This document shows, piece by piece, positions 55,619 through 64,000 of a stretch of DNA of 64,000 bases (position 1 is its first letter; every line of letters begins with the position of its first letter). Under the pieces are notes generated by a model, which was not told the DNA's origin, searched no databases, and saw only the letters and a list, made by a program, of their open reading frames with translations. This stretch comes from Lingula anatina (taxonomy: Eukaryota; Brachiopoda; Lingulata; Lingulida; Lingulidae), in assembly GCF_001039355.2 (NCBI RefSeq), contig NW_019775740.1, positions 41,428 through 105,427 on the forward strand, read 5' to 3'. The translations under genes were made by a program, and so were the position numbers.

Positions 55619-57964
55619 GGTCGGTGCCAGCACATGATGCCAGGTGCTTTTTACACTCATAAAAATGTTGTATGGATGTAATTTTATTATTTTGTTACCT
55701 TTCAGCAAGGTGGCTCAGCTCTGGCTGAGAGGTGCATTTCTTTTGTGAAACAGAGGCAGCCTCTTCCTGGTGTCCATCATCTGTAGAGTTTATATCTTCT
55801 TCTGTGTTCGATGGAACTGACGGGTTATCAACTTCAATACTCTCTTGACTATCTTGGGACTCCATTTCAAAAGAAGATACAGACATGTCGGTAATATCTT
55901 CAAATAAATCCTTTTCATGTATCTCAGACCAAATTTCCTTCAGGTACTGGTCTATATCTTCAGAGTCAGTTGTTGTAGTTCTTCCTGAGCCACCTCGAGC
56001 AGAAGCAGGAGCAACCGCGTCAGTAGTTTCCACCTTGGGTCTCGTCACAGGTGTTAAGTCAAGTTGATCCAGAGGATCTAATCTTTTGGACCACTTTGTA
56101 GAAACTGGGCATGAAATTGGCTCAAGTTTGCCTGTCCTTGGCACATTGCAGTTGCCTGTCCATATTGACTGAATTTTATCAGCCAGAACTCTCTCTATCA
56201 GCTCCATCTCTTCTTTATCTTCTGTGTTGATAATCACTGGAAATTTTGGCGTGTCCAGTATGGCATCAGAGGGTGTGTGAATGTCCCCGTCACTGTCAGG
56301 GGTGTGGATTTTCTCCCCGGGGTCAGTTATCAGGGTGTCATAAGGTTGTGTGAGAACAGAAAGGAACAATCTGTATTTTGATATGTGGTCATAAAGAATG
56401 TCTGAGATGTTCTCCAAAGCAAGAAACAGATTCTGGTCCACTTTTTTATCATTTTTCTTGTGCTCCCAGAAAAGAAGCTTTTCATCCAACAGTCCTTTGA
56501 ATTGTCTGAATTTTTAAAATATTAAAAAGTTAGGGTTATGTAATGCACAAAAACCAACTCAAACCTACAACTTTAACAAAAGCCATTCATTTTGATATTC
56601 TTTTAACTATTTGTAGGAAAGGGTGAACTTCTTAAAATAAAATTTAGTCTGTTTAAATCCTTCATATCTAACACTCACAGTCGAGGATCAAAACAGTTGT
56701 TGTAAAAAGTTTTGTCTTCCTTTTCTTCTGTGAAACCAAATTTCCTACCATAACCAGGAGTTTTTATTGCACTCAGGTACAAATTATTTATCTGAAATAG
56801 TGAAGATTCATGTGAGACTTAAACATTTACAAGTATCAAAATTATTTATTTTAATTGCACATGCTAAATTTATTATGACTTCACTCATTATGACTTATAT
56901 TTCTCTTATTTTAGGCAATGAAAATAATGACTAAGGGGGAAAAATACATCCGTTGTCCAGAGGAGAACTTTTCACCTGACTTTATTTGGTGCTGTGCTTG
57001 TTTGGATGGTATTGATTCATAAAATGTGTTCTCAATAAAGAGTAATAAAAATTTCATCATCTTTATCTGTCAACATCTTCATCTCTGAACACGCTTCTGT
57101 TGCTATTCATAACCATATGAGGTGCTACTGGCATTTATTTTATTGTAAGAAAAGTATAAAATAAATGTAGACATCAGAGGTGTATTTACCTCACGAGATT
57201 ATTTATGTTATATATCACAGACAAAAATAATACCTTGTCACAATCCAAGAGCACAGGTCTTCTGGTTGTTCGGCAGATTGGCCAAACACTAAAAAGAAGA
57301 AAATATTTTAAGATGATATCGTTCAAATCGGTGGATGTCGTTTTGGAAGTAATTAAGTTATGAATTCAGCACGGAGGGAGCAACTAGTTACTGCATTCAA
57401 ATCACTCTTCTTTCACAGCAGTGGAGTTTGTGTAAAAGCCAGGTCCATACATTCAAAATCTTCTCCTTGTTTGCATACGAAATATTTTGAAGTCAAAAAG
57501 TGAAGCGAGATGGTTTTTGCAAAGAACTCCCTAGTAGGCCTGCTTACTCTTACTCTTTTATTACTTACTCTTTTATTGCTTTATTACAAGCAATCATTGC
57601 TGCTTGAAAAAATTTAATAATGATAAAAAAATTAAAAGGGGGTATACCATTCGCATTGAGGCGAACTCGTGTCGCTTACAAACCTTGTGCATGAATGATC
57701 GTGAAAACTCTTGTCAAAGACTGCTGTCGCCTCAAAAAATTCATCGTACGCATCATCTACGTCGAATTCCAGAATCTCCTCGTTGCTGAAAGTAATTCCC
57801 GAGAGAATGTCCTCAAATGTGGAAGAAGTAAACTTTTTTTCCACTTCAATGTTTTGTGTGAAAAGTTCACCGTATAAGTAATCGAGCCGGTCAAGTGAAG
57901 ACGGAGGTTTCCATAGTCTGCAAAATGATTGAAATGCTAATGTTTTCTGGGCATCTTCCGTCAT
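53290..57964 (-). CDS. Unrecognised 949-aa Gln/Pro-rich protein with a PAM2-like motif
   Basis: Seven exons (plus limits): 57684-57964, 57234-57288, 56679-56791, 55699-56505, 55365-55490, 55013-55118, 53290-54651. All phases agree, so the model is probably complete. Residues 1-200 look folded (LDRLDYLYGELF, then VWPICRTTRRPVLLDCDK and YLSAIKTPGYGRKFGFTEEK). Residues about 150-420 are acidic and Ser/Thr-rich. Residues 497-780 are low-complexity, rich in Gln, His, Pro, Ser and Trp. Near the C-terminus (from residue 874) is LLNVNSEVFVPGK, resembling the PAM2 motif LNxxAxEFxP that binds the MLLE domain of poly(A)-binding protein; the alanine and glutamate positions are Ser and Val. It is followed by a basic helix (LLQRIRAAQSKSKAH). 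By composition I infer an mRNA-associated cytoplasmic factor. No family is assigned. A MITE lies in the last intron. Confidence 0.8.
54675..54889. mobile_element. Inverted-repeat MITE in an intron of the 949-aa gene
   Basis: Ends near TCTATTCCCATAGGTTTTAGATCGATCTA and TAGGTCGATCTAATCTATGGAAATGG are imperfect inverted repeats. The interior is CpG-rich compared with the intron. No open frame. Confidence 0.55.
55582..55619. repeat. (CAT)n microsatellite
   Basis: About 12 CAT units in an intron of the 949-aa gene, between exons 55699-56505 and 55365-55490. Confidence 0.95.
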
Positions 57965-59808
57965 CTTATCCCTCTGATGAATTTTTTTACAAAATTGTTT
58001 TTAAAAAAGCATTACATACGTTGTTTCTAAGACGGTGTTTATTTGCGCACGTGGGTAACCATCATGCCATATTTGTGAACAACGTCGACGTCAAAAAACC
58101 ATGACGCCAGAACGTAACTTCTTTTCTGGTATGGCGCGACTCGAAGCTGTGATCAGATCGTCGTTCACACGGACGGTTTTCTATAGTCTTATAAAACTTA
58201 TCTTAAAAATTAAAACTCGAGAGAAAGCAAACGTTTACGTTGAAATGAAGACGTTACTCCTTTTGCTTTAAAAGATCTTTAAAGAGCGGTCTTACAAAAG
58301 ACATGAAGACTGAAGAAGAGGAGCAAACGCGAAGCAAAACTTCAGGAACGATAGATCTAGCGGCAATATCTTTTTCCCCCTTAACATATTGTTAAAACAT
58401 ATTCAACATTATAATAATCAGCTGTTGTGTTTAAATCGAGTAAGTATTACTTTATCTATATTAACTTTAAAAATGTATAAGTCATGAGGATTAACTAGCT
58501 TATAATTCAATTTTCTCCAAGTCGCGAATTTTTATGAAGCGGAATTGGCACATATTGTTTTAGAACAGCGAAAACTTTGTTGTACTAGTATACAGTCCTT
58601 TAAAAAAATCAGAATATCCGTGCTATTGCTAAGCTAACAGTCGGATCTAAAGTAAAGATTCTCCCCTTCCCGCCAACGGAATATCCAAATGTTGTGGTGA
58701 ATCTACTAATTATGGGACGTAAATGTAATTTCATCGGTTGACGAAAGGAATATTGAGTGAAACTCATTTCTCTCTGGTTATGGCACGCCAGTAGAGGTGT
58801 TATAAGATGACAAGTTTTTATTTGATTATAGTAAAAACAACAGTGTTGTCTCTCGCTGTTAAAGACAGTTTGATTGCTGTTGTTAATGGCGATTATTAAG
58901 AGAGAATCGAAATTGTTTCAATCGAATTTACAACTAAAACGTGTTTGTATATGTAGAAATCAAAGTATTATTTGACATTTGTCAGGTCAGACTTGAAACA
59001 TTTTACAGTACTGAAGCTTACTTGAAATATTCTACAGTACTGAAATTTACTCGAAACATTTTACAGTACTGAAATTTACTTGAAACATTTTACAGTACTG
59101 AAGTACCGCGTTCACTATCATTTGCCGATTTTCATAAATGTTGCCCAAGTGCACATTGGGGCCTACCCCACAGATCGCGGCCGACTTTCTTAAGACTAGA
59201 GGTCGGTTATTTTGGTTAAAACTTGAACCTTATTTTTAAACTTTCACCAACTCTAAATGCTATTTTATATCATCACCTACTCTACAATAACAAAATGTCT
59301 CATTTCTGAAGAAACTGACAAAATCTGAACAATTATTATTAAATTAATTTTATTTTTAAAGACAAAAAAAACTTACATTTGTTTTAAATGTACAACCAAG
59401 AACATCGACGTCTGTGATATTTTACAACTGTACAAGTAGTTTTAACAGCGCCGAAGAACATGAATGGCGGAACCATTTTTATGTCAATTTCTCCAAGACA
59501 TGCATACTGGCTCCCCTATTAATTTATCTAAACCATCTACGACAGAGCTTGAAATACAGGCATGAAAAGACTGGTCATATAAAAAGAATCCTCACGGCCT
59601 CATTAGTTTTGTTTTGAGTTGTGATCACAGAATGAAAATAACCTTAACAAATAGTAACAACCGTTTCCCCCTAAATTCAGTTATTTCAAAACCAAAGTCT
59701 CCTCGTCTGAATATGTTGTGAACAGAAATAATAACGAGGCCAAATAAAAAATCCTGGAAGTCTGTTGGTATTAGTAGCTCCCATTTTTTTCTATTGTCCT
59801 TATTTTCT
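57965..59808. other. Upstream region of the 949-aa gene and downstream region of calreticulin
   Basis: 58000-58330 is CpG-rich relative to its surroundings and lies just upstream of the minus-strand start at 57964, as expected for its promoter. A plus-strand frame from ATG 58101 (MTPERNFFSGMARLEAV...) runs about 56 codons without a splice partner. A tandem repeat lies at 58991-59106. Sequence left of 59809 is probably calreticulin 3'UTR. Confidence 0.5.
58991..59106. repeat. 29-bp tandem repeat, four units
   Basis: Consensus ACTTGAAACATTTTACAGTACTGAAATTT, four head-to-tail copies with one to three differences each. TACAGTACTGAA is invariant. Confidence 0.9.
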
Positions 59809-62733
59809 CTATAATTCATCTTTTGGTTGTGTTTCTTCTTTTTCCTCTGTTTCTTCTTCCTCAGGAGCCTCATCAGTCTAAAATGAACACATGACAACAT
59901 TGAAAGGACTCTGGCTGCAGCACCAGCAGGCACACTTGATGATTTATATTATCATTGCAATTTTACAAGGATCACTTCAGATGAATTAAATGCTTCGAAA
60001 AAAAGAAAATTGTGTTACCACTTAAGAAGTACAGAAAATCTAAGAAATGTTACCTTTTCTTCTTCTTCCTCCTCCTCTTCATCCTCATCTTCTTCTTCTT
60101 TCTTTTTATCTGTAAATATAATAAAATATATTGTTCAAAGTGACTTTGAAATGTTACTAGCATTCTACAAGTATGTCAATTATTTTAAGAGTTACCTTCT
60201 GTGATAAAAGCAAAAAAAAAAAAAAAAAAAACTCATTTTTCTTTTGAATGGTAAAAACCATTTATTTACCTTCTTCTTCCTTAGCCTTTTTCTCTTCTTC
60301 CTCTCTCTTTTTCCTTTCCTCTTCATCTTGTTTATCTTTCATCTTTTTCTCAGCCTCCTTGGTCACACCCCAGAGCTCGTCACCAACTTTCTTGGCATGG
60401 TCTTCATCATCAGTTATTAGAATATTGTCAAAAATGGTGCCAGATTTTACCTAGACAAAATTAACATTGGCTTTTACTCAGTGATAATTGGTAATGCTGA
60501 TAGATATTTCTGGCAAGTGGAAGTATCAACCCTACAAGATCTTTTTTAAATCACACAGAAATGCACATACAAGATATGTTTTAAAATTCTACTATGCATA
60601 TGTCTTGGTGCGGTTAAAAAATATAACCAAATATAAAATCTCAAACTACAAAGATTAATGAATTACATATATTCCAAGGAATTAACTTTCTTAAATTACA
60701 GTGTATGTTGAAAAAGTAATTACCTTTTAAAGAAAAGAATGACAAAATGACAAACCAGACAGTTTATTTATTTATTTTTCATTTTTTGCTACTCCCAGTT
60801 CCATCTTACCTGCCATAGATCAAACCCAATAGCCCCAATATCATCATACTTGTATAAGTTCTCATCAGGGGTATATTCTGGGTTATCTATTTCTGGGTGC
60901 ACCCATTTGCCTTTATAATCTGGATTGTCAATCTGCTTTGGTTTCCATTCGCCCTGTGAAAAAATAAAATGGTGACCATTTTAAAGATTGCCATTTGTCA
61001 AAGCGCCTTTCAAGTTTCAAATAGGATTTTCCAATTTTTTTTATTTAAAATGGCAGTTAGGGAAGGATTTTCCTCAATTTCAAACAGGATCATTTTCTAC
61101 CTGTTATGAGCTTCACATGTTCACAAATAGAGGCCCTCTGTTTATGCTTAGAAAAGACAACCTACCAGTTGCTCACCATGCATTTACTTACCATGATGCT
61201 CAAAAAGCCATCAAAACAACCTTATACTAAAGAGTACAGATCAACACCCTGGTTTTACCTTATAATCTGGGTTATCAATCATTGGTGGTTCCCACTCTCC
61301 GTCCATCTCATCATCCCAATCCTCTGGTTTCTTGGCGTCTGGGTCTGGGATATGCTCTGGCTTGTCCCAGTCCTCAGGTTTGGTATCATCTGGGTCATCA
61401 ATCTTCTCGCGCTCATCCCAGTCATCGGGTTTCTTTGCTTCTGGGTCCTACAACCAACAAAAAAAGAGAATAAGAATTGGAGTAGGGCAAAATGAAAGGG
61501 CCAAAGATAATGCCAAACCAATCTAAGATTTCACCATGGGATTTAAATTTATGCAGTCAAAGGGGCTACATAAAAATATTCATTTTTTTAATCAGTATTA
61601 TTATTATTATATTTTTTTTTTAAGTAGCCAGTAAATCAATTTTTAAATAACAATATTCAAAATTATGTAAAGCAAATGCAGCCAAATTAAGGAATTGTAC
61701 CTTGATCTTCTTTGGTGGGAGGAAGTTCCAGTCGTCTTCTAGTTTTCCACTCTCAACTTTCTCATTGTCTATTTTGACTTCATAAGTGTTGTCTGGTCTG
61801 ACTATCAGGGTGTACAAGTGGGTCATCACATCATCCTGAAATGGTTAACAAAAATGCAACATTTACAAAATTTCCTTTTGCCTTGTTTAACATATAATGA
61901 AAGACGTAAAAAAAAAATTTAACAAAATTCAGAGACCCTTTGCTGATTTTTTACACACTATATTTGAAGAGAAAATTTAAATATATTCAAAGATTTAAGT
62001 TATATTTAAGTAGAACTCATTCTCTTTATTCCCATTTTCAAAGAACCTACCTTGCATCTGATGTCCTTGTTCACAAGTAAATTTTTATCTTTGTAGTTGA
62101 AAATGACATGGACCTTTTTGGTGCCTGGGCCACAGATGTCAGGGCCTAGAAAATAGCATTAGAAAAACATTAATTAAAATGGAAACATCAAATAAAAATC
62201 TCCCTCTTTACACATGGTTCCTTATAAAAGTTTTCCATTTATTCAAATTTTAATTTAACAGTTAACAAAAATGATGGTGCTCTATTAATATATGTCACTA
62301 TGTCAGGACACTCACCAAACATTATATTATATGGGGAATCGCCATGCATGTCTCCTTGGTCTAGAGTGCTTGGGAACACTTTAACGTAGCCACCTCCACA
62401 GTCTATGTTCTGTTCATGTTTTACTGTGAACTGAATGACAAGAGTTTTCCCTTCATTGCTGAATTTGTCGAATGCAGCAGAGAGGCCATAAAAACGGGCA
62501 TCTTGGGATGTTTGAATGCCTTAAAAAAAGAAAACAATCAAAACATTATCAAACATAATCCATGCATAAGCAATGCCACTGAAGGATTTTTAACCATAAA
62601 TTTTTATAATATGAAATATCATTCTTACCCTTATCTAATTCTGCATCTCCATAAAATTTTCCTGCTGAATGTACGAACTTTCCTTGTTCTGCACCTTTAT
62701 GTGTGGACTCTACCCACCGTTTTTCCCAGCCAT
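59809..62733 (-). CDS. CALR: Calreticulin (partial; signal-peptide exon outside or not found)
   Basis: Nine exons (plus limits): 62629-62733, 62316-62519, 62051-62145, 61701-61835, 61259-61447, 60810-60953, 60270-60450, 60054-60109, 59809-59877. Phases agree; 391 residues plus a split first codon. The N/lectin domain has [24 protein letters not shown] and [18 protein letters not shown]. The Pro-rich P-domain repeats ([11 protein letters not shown] and relatives; [19 protein letters not shown]) fill exons 61259-61447 and 60810-60953. An acidic Glu/Asp/Lys C-domain for bulk calcium binding ends in KDEL, so the protein is retained in the ER. It acts as a lectin chaperone for monoglucosylated glycoproteins. 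The signal-peptide exon must lie to the right; I could not find it before 64000. The last three introns keep the acidic tail split into small Glu-rich exons. Confidence 0.95.
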
Positions 62734-64000
62734 CTGAAACACACACAAAAAAAAATCTATTAACTTTCAGTAGAACAATGTATTGTTTAATTTAACTGAT
62801 AATGCAAAGGCTGGGATTACAAAAAGTCTTGTGACTTTGTGTAAAATCAAGCAAGATTTGGCAAAAAGTTGGGTCAAAAATTATGAGACTAGTGAGAGCA
62901 ATGCAGAAAATGAATAAAAGCTGACCAATTATCCACAAATATCATGTGGTCGTTTTCTAGAATTAGTCCTGCACGAAGAACGTATTGTTCCCATTCAACA
63001 CTAGAGGCACCATGACAGCCAGTGCAATAACACCACAACACGGGTGTCTAGAGTTGTTTTAATGGAGAATTTACACAGGGCAAAGAGACAGGGGCGAACC
63101 CAAAAAGCTGTTCAAAGATCGACTGTTTCAAATAAACGGCTTGCACTGGCCACCATTAATCCAAGCAGGTGGCTAATGGAAGATGAACGAGAGAAATGGA
63201 GGACAATATTAACCAATAAGGCATCAGCAAACAGTGCAGTGCAGCAAAATGAAACATACAAAGGGAAGAGGATCATGATGTCCAGACAGCAGATATACAA
63301 GCCTTCAACTGCCCTCAGTGTGTGAGAGCTTATAAATAAATAAACTGGTCTGAATAGACATCAAAGATGATGAAGACAAGACCCAACATGATAGTCCTTC
63401 CCTGAATCATCAAACTGAAGATTAAACCATCATCATAGTACATCATATTGCATTATTTTTTATGGTTTTCTTGTCACTTGTGATATCACACAGCACCATC
63501 AGCCTGGTTTCAGTTCATACATATATTTTCCATTATAAGGGCAAATATTTGTAACATATGGCCAGGAAGATCCCATTTTTACAATACACTCGGGATGAGT
63601 GTGTCAATATTATATCAATTAATGAAATTTTGTAATGTTATCTATTTTGGTTTTAATCATTTCCATGATACAATCTGTTATGCCTTATCTTTGAGAACAA
63701 TGCACATTTCCTGCATTTGTACAAGTTCAACATTATTTCCTTTAGCTTACTGCAGGTAATATTCATAATTATTGCCTCACCTGAGGATTATGTAACATCC
63801 TCTTTGATGTCTATTTACCAAGGAAATCATGTGACTTGCTTATGATTTCAATCAATACAGCATTTTCACTTTTCTTGAGTTTAAACTGCAATCAGCAACA
63901 TGCCTAAGACACCTTTAGATCAAGAGGGGGGGAAAGGGGAGGGGTGGAGGACACATAGCCTTAGCTTTTTAAAAAAGTTAATTACCTACAAACATTATTT
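62734..64000. other. Large first intron of calreticulin, with a possible transposon ORF relic
   Basis: No calreticulin exon is recognised here. A plus-strand frame ending at TGA 63325 (about 63059-63325; contains NPSRWLMEDEREKWRTIL) has the look of the C-terminal part of a mobile-element ORF, but I cannot name the family. G-rich run near 63924-63946. Confidence 0.4.

Noticed and set aside
60010-60204. Plus-strand poly-serine frames near 60.0-60.4 kb
   Set aside because: They are antisense shadows of the Glu-rich calreticulin C-domain exons.

Overview
The window is AT-rich, intron-bearing animal DNA. Split genes with GT-AG introns, TATA and AATAAA signals, many short inverted-repeat transposons and an animal gene set (calreticulin, RAD51AP1, CBR4, di-N-acetylchitobiase, DC-STAMP-domain proteins) point to an invertebrate bilaterian. 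The species cannot be fixed from sequence alone. At least five assembly joins (a 25-base N run or a single n) are flanked by near-identical overlapping sequence. This looks like two divergent haplotypes stitched end to end, so the source was probably a highly heterozygous outbred animal.

Layout. 1-17.9 kb is gene-poor: a possible terminal exon on + (947-1106), a possible small two-exon gene end on - (8157-10131), several MITEs and simple repeats. 17.9-26.8 kb (-) is a nine-coding-exon di-N-acetylchitobiase-like gene. It has gained a C-terminal membrane anchor and has lost the GH18 catalytic glutamate. Its first coding exon appears twice because about 1.85 kb is duplicated across an N gap. 31.8-39.1 kb (+) holds two tandem genes for DC-STAMP/DCST-type multi-pass membrane proteins with a C-terminal C4C4 RING-like module and an N-terminal SH3 domain. 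This is the most unusual part of the window. 40.3-41.3 kb (+) is an uninterrupted coclaurine-N-methyltransferase/cyclopropane-synthase-like methyltransferase. 42.7-48.5 kb (-) is RAD51AP1, divergently paired with CBR4 at 49.1-52.8 kb (+). 53.3-58.0 kb (-) is a 949-residue protein I do not recognise, with a PAM2-like motif. 59.8 kb to the right edge (-) is calreticulin, lacking only its signal-peptide exon.

I joined exons only where the reading phase was preserved at every junction. Five assembled CDSs close exactly: chitobiase-like 476 aa, RAD51AP1 355 aa, CBR4 245 aa, the unknown protein 949 aa, and the second SH3-DCST 901 aa. The genes do not form one pathway. The SH3-DCST pair is the only local functional unit that can be argued, by analogy with the paired DCST1/DCST2 sperm proteins of other animals.

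Mobile DNA is mainly non-autonomous: MITEs with 5-bp target duplications and CAGGC or CAGGGG termini (hAT-like), a second MITE family with TTCAGAA-containing ends, several foldback elements, and one LTR-like pair in a RAD51AP1 intron.
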